Part shown: positions 1-7,919 of the stretch, one piece after another | How the letters are laid out: each line of letters starts with the position of its first letter | Numbering within the stretch: position 1 is the stretch's first letter | Source: Variovorax sp. YR216 | GTDB taxonomy: Bacteria; Pseudomonadota; Gammaproteobacteria; Burkholderiales; Burkholderiaceae_C | Direction: 5' to 3' | Length of the DNA stretch: 64,000 bases | Assembly (NCBI RefSeq): GCF_900107745.1 | Contig: NZ_FNRO01000002.1 | Span: 434,001-498,000 of the forward strand | Translations under genes and position numbers: made by a program | The notes under the pieces: model-generated | Databases searched by the model: none | Told to the model about the DNA's origin: nothing | What the model saw: the letters and a program-made list of their open reading frames with translations, nothing else

Positions 1-972
1 ACGGGTATCCCGCCGGAGGCGGTCTCCGACCCGCAGGTGCGCATCTCGCACCGGCAGAAGATTGCGCTCTTCGGCAATGTGCTGCGGCTCACGCCGGAGC
101 CGGCCATCGGCCTCATCGCGGGAAGTCGACAGCGCATCTCCGACTTCGGCGTGTTCGGCTACGCGGTGCTCAGCAGCGCCACGCTGGCCGACGCGATCGC
201 CTTCGGCATCGAACACGTGCGCCTCGCGGGACCGGTGCTGGAGAAGACCTTCCGCGTCGAAGGCAACACCGCGATCTTCGAGGCCCGCGACGTGATGGAC
301 CTCGGCGCGCTGCTGCCGCTTGCGACGGAGTTCTGGTTCAGCTCGATCCAGGCGCTGGTCGAGCGCGTGCTGGAGCGCCAGTTCAAGGGCCAGCGGCTGC
401 TGCTTCCCTATGCCGCGCCGGCCTATGCCGCGCGCTACGCGGAATTCCTGCGCTGCCCGGTGCAGTTCGATGCCGGTGTGATGCAGTGGCAGTTCGATGC
501 GTCGCTGCTCGGCATGCCGCTGCCCAATGCGAACCCGATCACCGCGGACGCCTGCGCAAGCTTCTGCAGCCGCATGCTCGAAGACCTCGCGGGTGAGCCG
601 GCGCTGGTCAGGTCCATCAAGGAAACCTGCCTCAACAACATGAGCGACCTGCCGCGCGCCGAAGAAATGGCCGAGCGGCTGCACCTTTCGCCGCGCACGC
701 TGCATCGCCGGCTGGTCGAGGCGGGCACCAGCTACCAGGCCATCATCGATGGGCTGCGCGAGCGGCTTGCGATCGAGTTCCTCGAGCGCACGGACCTGTC
801 GGTGGACGAGATCGCGGAGCGCAGCGGTTTCTCGGACGTGTCCAACTTCCGCAAGGCGTTCAAGAAGTGGACCGGCCAGACGCCGGCGTATTACCGTGAC
901 TCACCCCCAGGCTCGCGCACTGCGTGTCGCTCTCCACCTCCTTCCAGGGGGCGCTCCCAGCGGCCCGGCTGA
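1..972 (+). CDS. AraC-family transcriptional regulator (5' end outside window)
   Basis: The reading frame is open from base 1, so the N-terminus lies upstream; the GTG at 37 is probably internal. The visible part has an arabinose-binding-like sensor domain (PF12625 type) followed by a C-terminal AraC double helix-turn-helix, with the segment from AERLHLSPRTLHRRL to the GFSDVSNFRKAFKKWTG motif. Proteins of this type are cytoplasmic DNA-binding regulators with a small-molecule ligand; the ligand is unknown here. The family usually ends near the PAYYR motif. In this gene the last roughly 25 codons (Ser/Pro/Arg-rich) and the stop lie inside a dispersed intergenic repeat, so the tail is probably not functional sequence. 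Confidence 0.9.
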   Translation, partial: TGIPPEAVSDPQVRISHRQKIALFGNVLRLTPEPAIGLIAGSRQRISDFGVFGYAVLSSATLADAIAFGIEHVRLAGPVLEKTFRVEGNTAIFEARDVMDLGALLPLATEFWFSSIQALVERVLERQFKGQRLLLPYAAPAYAARYAEFLRCPVQFDAGVMQWQFDASLLGMPLPNANPITADACASFCSRMLEDLAGEPALVRSIKETCLNNMSDLPRAEEMAERLHLSPRTLHRRLVEAGTSYQAIIDGLRERLAIEFLERTDLSVDEIAERSGFSDVSNFRKAFKKWTGQTPAYYRDSPPGSRTACRSPPPSRGRSQRPG

Positions 973-993
973 GCCGGTTCCGCGGGAGCCCTG
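902..993 (+). repeat. Dispersed dyad-rich repeat, copy A
   Basis: First of four related elements of about 90 bp. Shared landmarks in order are a CCCCCAGGCT edge, a CGTGTCGCT core, a C-run facing a G-run, GGCCCGGC facing GCCGG, and a GGTTCC end. This copy forms the 3' end of the AraC-type gene and abuts the stop of the convergent methyltransferase. It is the most degenerate copy (CACTGCGTGTCG instead of CACTTCGTGTCG). The other copies are at 22144-22236, 26461-26547 and 40427-40514. Confidence 0.85.
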
Positions 994-1001
994 GCTTGCG
1001 G

Positions 1002-1814
1002 CTAGCGCTTCGTGACGACCACTTCGAGATACTCGCTCGGCACCACCAGCGAGTGGGGCCCTGCGCGGTTCATGTCCTGCAGCAGTGTCATCAGATCGCT
1101 TTCGAGGGCCTGCGCACCGTCGACCGGCAACGCGGCGAAAGCCTTGTGGACCGGCCCGTACCAGGTGCGGAACACCTCGACGAAGTGCGCCGCCGAGCGG
1201 TATCTGAAATTGAACATCCGCCGCGTCACCGAGATCGATTCGGCCTTGTCGCCGAAGAGCGATTGCAGATGCGATTCCACGCCCCATTTCGGCGGCGGCT
1301 GCACGCCCGCAGGCGGCGGCACATGGCGCCCCAGCGTCTTGAACATCTGGCCGATGAATCCCTCGGGTGTCCAGTTCGCCATGCCGATGCGACCGCCGGG
1401 CCGGCACACGCGCATCATCTCGGCGGCGGACTTCGCGTGATCGGGCGCGAACATCACGCCGAAGGTCGAGATCACGGCATCGAAGCTCGCTTCGTCGAAG
1501 GGCAATGCCTCGACGTCGGCGGTCTTGAACTCCACCTTCAGCCGCTCGGCGCGTGCACGCTCGGCGCCGCGGTCGAGCAACGCGGCGACATAGTCGGTCG
1601 AGGTCACGCGGCAGCCGCGCCGCGCGGCGGCCAGCGTCGCGTTGCCGTTGCCGGCCGCAACGTCGAGCACGCGCTCGTCCCAGCGCAGGTCGCAGGCCTC
1701 GGCGAGCATCTCGCCGACGATCTGCAGCGTGGTGCCGATCACGGCGTAGTCGCCGCTGGCCCAGGCCGCGTGCTGGCGTGTCTTCAAGGCGTTGAAGTCG
1801 ATCGGTGCATTCAT
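1002..1814 (-). CDS. Class I SAM-dependent methyltransferase
   Basis: 270 residues. The SAM-binding motif I (VLDVAAGNGNAT) lies at about residues 49-60, followed by an acidic motif (TSTDYV) and a post-motif region (FDAVISTFGVMFAPDH) typical of ubiE/Methyltransf_11-type enzymes. The start at 1814 (MNAPIDF) is chosen because AAGGAG lies 9 nt upstream; longer frames lack a ribosome site. The substrate cannot be told from sequence. It is convergent with the AraC-type regulator and is separated from it only by repeat copy A. Confidence 0.85.
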   Translation of the reverse strand: MNAPIDFNALKTRQHAAWASGDYAVIGTTLQIVGEMLAEACDLRWDERVLDVAAGNGNATLAAARRGCRVTSTDYVAALLDRGAERARAERLKVEFKTADVEALPFDEASFDAVISTFGVMFAPDHAKSAAEMMRVCRPGGRIGMANWTPEGFIGQMFKTLGRHVPPPAGVQPPPKWGVESHLQSLFGDKAESISVTRRMFNFRYRSAAHFVEVFRTWYGPVHKAFAALPVDGAQALESDLMTLLQDMNRAGPHSLVVPSEYLEVVVTKR

Positions 1815-2092
1815 GGAAAGAGGCTCCTTGTGGACTGCGAACTGGATGGTGTGAGCGACCTTGCGGCCGTGCATGCACTGTGGCGCCTTGCGCCCGGATC
1901 CGTCCTGCTCGCGCGTCGCCCGTGTCTGCCCGATCGTCCGCATCTCGGGCGACACCGCCGTCGATGCCGGCCGATCGTCCGGGTCTCATGACTCTTCATC
2001 CGGCCATGCGGCATAGCTCTTCCCGCTGCTGTTCGCGCCGCGTCATCGCGCTCAGAATCTTCAGGTTTGGAGTTCCTCACATGGAGGCAACC

Positions 2093-2626
2093 ATGGCTGC
2101 GGACAGCATTGCAGCAGCGTGGCACCGTGCCGAATCGGCCTTGCAGCGCCGCCCCGAGATGGGTCTTCACGACGATGCGCCGGCCACTGCGCGCTGGGAA
2201 CAAGGCTTGCGTGTGATCGCGAGCCACGCCAACGGCACGCAGGTGCAGACCGACATGGCCACCGAACTCGGCGGCACCGGCGACCGGGTCACGCCCGGCT
2301 GGCTGCTGCGCGCGGGGATGGCGTCGTGCACGGCCACGCGCATCGCGATGGCTGCCGCGGCGCAGGACATCGAGCTCACCTTGCTCGAAGTGGTGACGAG
2401 CAGCCGCTCCGACCTGCGCGGGCTGCTGGGCATGCACGATTCCGACGGCACGCCGGTGCCCGCGACGCCGCGTGACGTGCGCATGCATGTGCGTATCGGT
2501 GCGCGCGGTGCTTCGGACGATCGGCTTCGCACGCTGGTCGAAGAGAGCTGCGAATGCTCGCCGATGGCGCGTGCCGTGCACGACGCGGTGCCGATCGGCC
2601 TGCGCATCGACATCGCCAGCGGCTGA
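2093..2626 (+). CDS. OsmC-family protein
   Basis: 177 residues. The core GWLLRAGMASCTATRIAMAA carries the first conserved OsmC cysteine, and ESCECSPMARAV carries the second, at the usual spacing. OsmC/Ohr proteins are thiol peroxidases or relatives that reduce organic hydroperoxides in the cytoplasm. Divergence from Ohr is large, so substrate use is uncertain. The start at 2093 follows GGAGG at 2083-2087 with a short spacer; an upstream in-frame ATG at 2081 is possible. The next gene, an AraC-type regulator, starts 8 nt after the stop, so the two are probably cotranscribed. Confidence 0.85.
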   Translation: MAADSIAAAWHRAESALQRRPEMGLHDDAPATARWEQGLRVIASHANGTQVQTDMATELGGTGDRVTPGWLLRAGMASCTATRIAMAAAAQDIELTLLEVVTSSRSDLRGLLGMHDSDGTPVPATPRDVRMHVRIGARGASDDRLRTLVEESCECSPMARAVHDAVPIGLRIDIASG

Positions 2627-2634
2627 GTCCGGCC

Positions 2635-3624
2635 ATGGATGCGCTGTCGGAAACGCTCCGCGTGGTGCGCCTCGTCGGGGCCATCTTCATCAACGCGCGT
2701 TTCACCGCGCCATGGTGCTACCAGTCGCCGCGTGCGGACACGGTCGCGCCGCTGCTGGAGCCCGGCGCGGAGCGGCTGGTGATCTTTCACCTCATCACCG
2801 AGGGGGAGTGCTACGTCGAGATGGGCGGTGACGAGCCGGTGCGCCTGATCGCGGGCGATGCGGTCATCTTTCCGCAGGGCCATGCGCATCGCATGACCTC
2901 CGAACCCGGCCTGGTGCCGGCGGTTGGCGAGCAGCTCGACCGCGTGCTCGCGCGCCGCCCGCGCCAACTTGCCTACGGAGGCGGGGGGCCGACGACGCGA
3001 CTGGTGTGCGGTTATCTGGCCTGCGATGCGCGGCTGGCCGGAATGCTTCTCGCGGGACTGCCGCCGCTCGTGCGGGTGAACGTGCGTGGCTCGAACGCCG
3101 GCGCATGGCTCGAAGCCTCGGTGCGGTACGCCCTCGGGGAAGCGCGCTCGCCTCGGCCAGGTGGCGCGGGGGTGCTCGCCAAGCTCGCCGAAGTGTTGTT
3201 CATCGAGGTGCTGCGCCTGTACATGAACGAACAGAGCGAGGGCCGCACCGGATGGCTCGCGGGCGTGGGCGACCGCATCGTCGGCGCGGCACTGCACTCG
3301 ATGCACAAGCAGCCCGCGCATGCATGGACGCTCGATGAACTGGCTCGCGAAGCGGGGAGTTCACGCTCCGTGCTGGCGGAGCGCTTCCAGCACCTGGTGG
3401 GCAGCTCGCCGATGCAGTACCTCACGCAGTGGCGCATGCTGCTGGCGGCGAATCTGCTGACCCGCAGCAACGCACCGCTCGCGAGCATCGCCGGGGATGT
3501 GGGATATCAAACGGACACTGCATTCAGCCGGGCGTTCCGGCGCGAGTTCGGTGCGCCACCGGCGGCGTGGCGGCGCACCCAGGCGACGCGCTCGCAGGAG
3601 CGCAGCGCCCTGGTCAGGCCATGA
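2635..3624 (+). CDS. AraC-family regulator with N-terminal cupin domain
   Basis: 329 residues. Residues 1-185 look like the Cupin_6 (AraC_binding-type) sensor, including the HLITEGECYVEMGGDEPVRL strand region and FPQGHAHRM. The C-terminal 100 residues form the AraC DNA-binding domain (WTLDELAREAGSSRSVLAERF and a second helix-turn-helix ending GYQTDTAFSRAFRREFG). It follows the OsmC-like gene by 8 nt and may control it, as cupin-AraC regulators often sit beside the oxidoreductases they regulate. The stop codon overlaps the first ATG of a tandem repeat (ATGA at 3621-3624). Confidence 0.88.
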   Translation: MDALSETLRVVRLVGAIFINARFTAPWCYQSPRADTVAPLLEPGAERLVIFHLITEGECYVEMGGDEPVRLIAGDAVIFPQGHAHRMTSEPGLVPAVGEQLDRVLARRPRQLAYGGGGPTTRLVCGYLACDARLAGMLLAGLPPLVRVNVRGSNAGAWLEASVRYALGEARSPRPGGAGVLAKLAEVLFIEVLRLYMNEQSEGRTGWLAGVGDRIVGAALHSMHKQPAHAWTLDELAREAGSSRSVLAERFQHLVGSSPMQYLTQWRMLLAANLLTRSNAPLASIAGDVGYQTDTAFSRAFRREFGAPPAAWRRTQATRSQERSALVRP

Positions 3625-3753
3625 GCCCCCGCCCGGCCGTTCCGAAGGGGGCTCGCACCGCAGTGCGAAGCACGGAGGTTACCCAATGAGCGCCGCTCGG
3701 CCGCCCGAAGGCGCTCGCACGGCAGTGCGAAGCACGAAGATTACCCAATGAGC
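3621..3753 (+). repeat. Tandem start-codon repeat with two micro-ORFs
   Basis: Two direct units (3621-3685, 65 bp; 3686-3747, 62 bp) plus the first six bases of a third (ATGAGC, 3748-3753). Each unit begins ATGAGC, has a shared core GCTCGCAC-GCAGTGCGAAGCACG, and ends TTACCCA. Each encodes an open micro-frame of 22 and 21 codons whose TGA overlaps the next ATG (ATGA at 3686 and 3748). The encoded peptides share GARTAVRST. Unit 1 carries GGAGG 7 nt before the ATG of unit 2. The right end also supplies the stop codon of the opposite-strand DUF3597 gene. Whether the peptides are made is unknown. Confidence 0.8.
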
Positions 3754-4130
3754 TCGGCCGGCACCTTGCCGCCGTTGGCCGCGAGCTTGGTCATGACCTG
3801 GCGGTGCAGCCAGATGTTCATCTTGGCGGAGTCGCTCGTATCCTCGCCGTAGCTCAGCTCGAAGGCGAGTTGCTTGCGCGCGGCGAGGCTGCTGTCCAAA
3901 CCGAGCAGCTTCATCAGGTCGACGATCGATGTGCGCCAGTTGAGGCTGCTGGCGCCGGGCATGCCGTCGAGCAAGGCTTCGACGTCGACCACCGTGATCG
4001 CGGCCGGCGGCGCCGCGGGAGCGGCGGTTGCGGCGGCGGCGTCCGTGGCCGCCGGTGCCGGCTGGTCCGGCGCCGTGGCGGCGTTGGCCGACGGGAAGAT
4101 CTTGGCGAGGATGCTGCTGAAGATGCTCAT
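3741..4130 (-). CDS. DUF3597-domain protein
   Basis: 129 residues. The N-terminus MSIFSSILAKIF is followed by an Ala/Pro-rich linker (about residues 14-46) and a C-terminal helical domain (VDVEALLDGMPGASSLNWRT, then DLMKLLGLDSS and MNIWLHRQVMTKLAANGGKVP) that matches DUF3597. The function of the family is unknown. A purine-rich GGAG lies 6 nt before the ATG. The last residues and the TAA stop come from the end of the neighbouring tandem repeat. Confidence 0.85.
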   Translation of the reverse strand: MSIFSSILAKIFPSANAATAPDQPAPAATDAAAATAAPAAPPAAITVVDVEALLDGMPGASSLNWRTSIVDLMKLLGLDSSLAARKQLAFELSYGEDTSDSAKMNIWLHRQVMTKLAANGGKVPAELIG

Positions 4131-4248
4131 GAGTGACTCCGCTGGGTGGTTGAAGGGTTGATGGAAAGGCGGATTCTGCGATCGGTGTGTGTCACAACAA
4201 TCCGAAGACTGCACATTTCGCCACGATGGGCGGTCGGGAGAGACTTTG

Positions 4249-4656
4249 TTACATCGGACCGCGCGCCGACGGCGAGCCCTTGCCGCCGGGCGTCGCAAGC
4301 GACTCGCAGGAGGTGCCCGGCTGCACCGAGACGAACCGATCGACCACCATGTGCTCGCGCGCCGGGCCTTCCATGGGCTCGCGCACCTCGATGCGCCCAT
4401 CGAAGTTCGCGAGCAGCGGTGCCTTGGGCGCGCCCTGCCAGCGCAGGTAGGCCTCCTCGAGCGTGAGGTAGTCGCCGGCCTGCGCCACGGGCCACTGCTG
4501 GCCGGTCTTGCAGTCGGTGAAGATTGCCGAGTCGGCAAAGTAGACGAAGTCGCCGCGCCAGCGCACGGGCTGCTGCGCATGCAGGCCGGCCGCGAGCACC
4601 GCCAGCAGGAGGCTGGCTGCGGCCCGCATCGGTCCGCGCATGGGCTGTCGATTCAT
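4249..4656 (-). CDS. Secreted protein resembling the C-terminal domain of NlpE
   Basis: 135 residues with an N-terminal signal peptide (hydrophobic core AAASLLLAVLAAG, cleavage near LHA-QQ). The mature part has the pattern FVYFADSAIFTDCKTGQQWP followed by YLTLEEAYL, which resembles the OB-fold half of NlpE-type copper-stress lipoproteins. The lipobox cysteine and the N-terminal NlpE domain are absent. Two cysteines (in FTDC and TSCES) could form a disulfide. The periplasmic role is unknown. Assignment to NlpE_C is from memory of the motif, so moderate. Confidence 0.6.
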   Translation of the reverse strand: MNRQPMRGPMRAAASLLLAVLAAGLHAQQPVRWRGDFVYFADSAIFTDCKTGQQWPVAQAGDYLTLEEAYLRWQGAPKAPLLANFDGRIEVREPMEGPAREHMVVDRFVSVQPGTSCESLATPGGKGSPSARGPM

Positions 4657-4769
4657 TTCCGGCTTCCCCGTGTGATGCACATGGGCCGACAGCTTAGCGG
4701 TGTGCAGGAAGGCATGGATCGCGTACAAACCTCCTTCCGACGATTCCCCCGATTTCCCGAAGGCACTTC

Positions 4770-6515
4770 ATGTCCAGTTCTCCCTTCGATCCCGACGACA
4801 CGGCCGACACTGGTGGCATGCGCAAGGGACTGACCAGCTACGGCGACCAGGGCTTCTCGCTCTTCCTGCGCAAGGCGTTCATCAAGGGCGCGGGCTTCAC
4901 CGATGCGGCGCTCGATCGTCCGGTCATCGGCATCGCCGACACCGGCAGCGCGTACAACCCGTGCCACGGCAATGCGCCGCAGCTCATCGATGCGGTCAAG
5001 CGGGGCGTGATGCTGGCGGGCGGGCTGCCGATGGCGTTCCCGACGATCTCGATCCACGAGAGCTTCGCCGCGCCGACCAGCATGTACCTGCGCAACCTGA
5101 TGTCCATGGACACCGAGGAGATGATTCGCGCGCAGCCGATGGATGCGGTGGTACTCATCGGCGGCTGCGACAAGACCGTGCCCGCGCAGCTCATGGGTGC
5201 GGCATCGGCGGGGTTGCCGGCGATCCAGCTCATCACCGGCTCGATGCTCACCGGCAGCCATCGCGGCGAGCGTGTCGGCGCCTGCACCGACTGCCGTCGA
5301 TACTGGGCCCGCTTTCGCGCCGAGGAGATCGATGCCGCCGAGACCGCCGAGGTCAACAACGAACTGGTGGCCAGCGTCGGCACCTGCTCGGTGATGGGCA
5401 CTGCGAGCACCATGGCCTGCCTCGCCGAGGCGATGGGCATGACGGTGCCGGGCGGCGCCTCGCCGCCGGCGGTGACGGCCGACCGCATCCGCATTGCCGA
5501 ACAGACCGGCGCGCAGGCGGTGCAGATCGCGCGCGACCGGCTCACCATCGACAAGGTGCTGACACCGGCGGCTTTCGAGAACGCGATGCGCGTGCTGCTG
5601 GCCATTGGCGGCTCGACCAACGGCATCGTGCATCTCGCGGCGATCGCGGGCCGCATGGGGGTCGATATCGATCTCGCCACGCTGGACCGCATGGGCCGCG
5701 AGACACCGGTGCTGCTCGATCTGAAGCCCTCGGGCCAGCACTACATGGAGGATTTTCACGCCGCGGGGGGCATGGCGACGCTGCTGCGCGAGCTCAAGCC
5801 GCTGCTGCGGCTCGATGCGCTCACGGTCACCGGCCGCACGCTGGGCGAGGAGATCGAGCGCGCCGGCCCCGGCTTCAGGCAGGACGTGGTGCGCAGCGTG
5901 GCGAAGCCGATCTATCCGCAGGGCGGCATTGCGGTGTTGCGCGGCAATCTCGCGCCCGGCGGCGCGATCATCAAGCAGTCGGCCGCGGATGCCGCGCTCA
6001 TGGAACACGAGGGCAAGGCGGTGGTGTTCGAGAACCTCGAGGATCTTGCGCGCCGCATCGACAGCGACGAACTCGACGTGACGCCGGACGACATCCTCGT
6101 GCTCAAGAACATCGGCCCCAAAGGCGCGCCGGGCATGCCGGAAGCGGGCTACATGCCGATCCCCCGCAAGCTCGCGCGTGCGGGCGTGAAGGACATCGTT
6201 CGCATTTCCGATGGCCGGATGAGCGGCACCGCCTTCGGCACCATCGTGCTGCACGTCACGCCCGAATCGGCGGTAGGCGGCCCGCTGGCCTACGTGCAGA
6301 GCGGCGACCGCGTCCGCCTGAGCGTCGCGAACCGCGAACTCTCGCTGCTGGTGAGCGATGAAGAACTTGCGCGCCGCGCGCGCGAGACGCCCGTCACGCC
6401 GCCGACCGCCGAACGCGGCTATCGCAAGCTCTTCCTCCAGTCGGTCACGCAGGCCGACCAGGGAGCCGACTTCGACTTCCTTCGCGCGCCCAAGAAGACA
6501 GGACCACAACCATGA
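4770..6515 (+). CDS. IlvD/Edd-family sugar-acid dehydratase
   Basis: 581 residues, the length of L-arabinonate/sugar-acid dehydratases rather than Edd (about 610). Candidate Fe-S ligands are Cys65 (YNPCHGN), Cys133 (GGCDKT) and Cys206 (GTCSVMGT), and the C-terminal SDGRMSGTAFGT motif is present. The family dehydrates sugar acids or dihydroxy acids to 2-keto-3-deoxy or 2-keto acids in the cytoplasm. The N-terminal GLTSYGDQGFSLFLRKAFIKG segment is typical of the pentonate/hexonate subgroup, so the substrate is more likely a sugar acid than a branched-chain precursor. The ATG follows GAAGG by 7 nt. The stop overlaps the next ATG by 4 nt. Confidence 0.85.
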   Translation: MSSSPFDPDDTADTGGMRKGLTSYGDQGFSLFLRKAFIKGAGFTDAALDRPVIGIADTGSAYNPCHGNAPQLIDAVKRGVMLAGGLPMAFPTISIHESFAAPTSMYLRNLMSMDTEEMIRAQPMDAVVLIGGCDKTVPAQLMGAASAGLPAIQLITGSMLTGSHRGERVGACTDCRRYWARFRAEEIDAAETAEVNNELVASVGTCSVMGTASTMACLAEAMGMTVPGGASPPAVTADRIRIAEQTGAQAVQIARDRLTIDKVLTPAAFENAMRVLLAIGGSTNGIVHLAAIAGRMGVDIDLATLDRMGRETPVLLDLKPSGQHYMEDFHAAGGMATLLRELKPLLRLDALTVTGRTLGEEIERAGPGFRQDVVRSVAKPIYPQGGIAVLRGNLAPGGAIIKQSAADAALMEHEGKAVVFENLEDLARRIDSDELDVTPDDILVLKNIGPKGAPGMPEAGYMPIPRKLARAGVKDIVRISDGRMSGTAFGTIVLHVTPESAVGGPLAYVQSGDRVRLSVANRELSLLVSDEELARRARETPVTPPTAERGYRKLFLQSVTQADQGADFDFLRAPKKTGPQP

Positions 6516-6976
6516 CGCAGTACTGGCTGATGAAATCCGAACCCGACGACGTCTCGATCGACGACGCGATCGCCGCGCCCGATTCGACAGTGGGGTGGAC
6601 TGGCGTGCGCGGCTTCCAGGCTCGCAAGTACATGAAGGAAGTCATGCAGGTCGGCGACGGCGTGCTGTTCTATCACTCCAGCTGTCCGCAGCCGGGCATC
6701 GCCGGCATCGCGCGCGTCGTCTCGGGACCCAAGCCCGACCCGACGCAGTTCGATCCGAAGTCGCCCTACTACGACCCGGAATCCAAGTCCGAATCGCCGC
6801 GCTGGATCCTGGTGGACGTGCAGGCCCTCTGCAAGACGAAGCTGCTGTCGCTGCCCGAGATGCGCGCCAACCCCGCGCTGGCCGACATGATCGTGTTGCG
6901 CAAGGGCAACCGGCTGTCGATCACGCCGGTCGACGAGAAGCACTGGCGGCTGATCACCGAGGAGCTGCTGGTCTGA
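6512..6976 (+). CDS. EVE-domain protein
   Basis: 154 residues occupied entirely by an EVE domain (PUA-like fold). The hallmark start YWLMKSEPDDVSIDD and the WTGVRGFQARKYMKEVMQVGDGVLFYHSS block are clear, as is GIAGIARVV. EVE domains bind modified bases or RNA; many free-standing bacterial ones are uncharacterised. It overlaps the dehydratase gene by 4 nt (ATGA), so translation is probably coupled even though no functional link is evident. Confidence 0.92.
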   Translation: MTQYWLMKSEPDDVSIDDAIAAPDSTVGWTGVRGFQARKYMKEVMQVGDGVLFYHSSCPQPGIAGIARVVSGPKPDPTQFDPKSPYYDPESKSESPRWILVDVQALCKTKLLSLPEMRANPALADMIVLRKGNRLSITPVDEKHWRLITEELLV

Positions 6977-6994
6977 GAGGGCTGCGCCTGGGCT

Positions 6995-7372
6995 TCAGGC
7001 GGCGCTCTGGATCAGCGCCATGATGTTGCCCTCGCTGTCCTTGAACCATGCGGCCATCGCACCGCCGCCGGTCACGATGCCGTCGGCGTCCTTGCCGGGC
7101 ATGTCGTAGTTCTCGAACACCACGCCGCGGGCCTTCAGATCGGTCACTTCCCTGCGGATGTCCGCGACCTGCCAGAAGGCCTGGCTGGCTTGCGAGGTGC
7201 CTGCGTTCGGCGTCGGGTACAGAAAGGCGCCGGTGCCGCCGCCGAACTCATAGTGCACGCCGCCCGCGGTCTCGGCCTTCGGCGTGAAGCCGAGCTTTCC
7301 TTCGTAGAACTGCCGGGCACGGGCAAGGTCCCTGGCCGGGATGTAGGCGTAGAGCGGGGATTGCTGCAGCAT
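6995..7372 (-). CDS. VOC-family (glyoxalase/bleomycin-resistance fold) protein
   Basis: 125 residues. It starts SPLYAYIPARDLARARQFYEGKLGF, the classic first beta-alpha-beta of a vicinal-oxygen-chelate module, and ends GGAMAAWFKDSEGNIMALIQ, with Glu in the usual metal-ligand position. A single module implies a homodimer. The substrate is unknown. GAAGGA lies 6 nt before the ATG at 7372. It is convergent with the EVE gene, with an 18-bp gap. Confidence 0.85.
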   Translation of the reverse strand: MLQQSPLYAYIPARDLARARQFYEGKLGFTPKAETAGGVHYEFGGGTGAFLYPTPNAGTSQASQAFWQVADIRREVTDLKARGVVFENYDMPGKDADGIVTGGGAMAAWFKDSEGNIMALIQSAA

Positions 7373-7457
7373 GGCGTGTCCTTCGGAATGTTCGAACGAC
7401 GGCCATTCTTGCGCCGTGCAGCGGCCCGCGCGCGGGTGTTCGCCGATGCACCCGGCG

Positions 7458-7784
7458 TCAGTGGGGGGGTGCCGCACCGTGTGCGTCGGCAGTGTCAGGC
7501 CTGCCTCCTTCGACCGCGACAGCGTCGTCCTTGGCTTCCCGCCACCATGACAGCAGCTGGTTGAAATCCCCGGCGAAGCCACGCTGGAGCAGTTCTTCGG
7601 CATAGCGCGAGCAGAAGGCCGCGGCCGCCATGTCCAGGAGGGTGCGACTCGCGGCCTGTTCGCACGTGAGGTAGACCGTCTTCAGTTCGGCCACCTGGGC
7701 GCGTTGCGGGTCCGCAAGTGCGGGTTGGGCCGCCACGCCGGCCAGCGCGGCCGCCAAAAGGGAAAGAGCCCGAACGAGCTTCAT
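7458..7784 (-). CDS. Small secreted protein of unknown function
   Basis: 108 residues with a clear signal peptide (MKLVRALSLLAAALAGVAAQPALA, cleavage before DPQRAQ). The mature region is short and helical, with TVYLTCEQAASRTLLDMAAAAFC placing two cysteines 17 residues apart, followed by an aromatic LLSWWREAK segment. A strong AAGGGGG lies just before the ATG. I do not recognise a characterised family; similar small proteins occur in Burkholderiales by recollection only. Confidence 0.75.
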   Translation of the reverse strand: MKLVRALSLLAAALAGVAAQPALADPQRAQVAELKTVYLTCEQAASRTLLDMAAAAFCSRYAEELLQRGFAGDFNQLLSWWREAKDDAVAVEGGRPDTADAHGAAPPH

Positions 7785-7919
7785 GGGGTACCCCCTTGTT
7801 TCCGATTTCGCCGCTTTTCCTCTTGGATGTCAGCATAGGCGCCGGGCCGAGAACCTGCATCCCTCGCTCGGGGTAGCACGTAAGATTGGTGCTCCATCCC
7901 GGTCTTTGTCTTACATCCC

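Noticed and set aside
1815..2080. Two related strings with CGATCGTCC in the gap between the methyltransferase and the OsmC-like gene
   Set aside because: Only about 10 bases match at roughly 50-bp spacing, with no symmetry; it looks like chance in GC-rich DNA.
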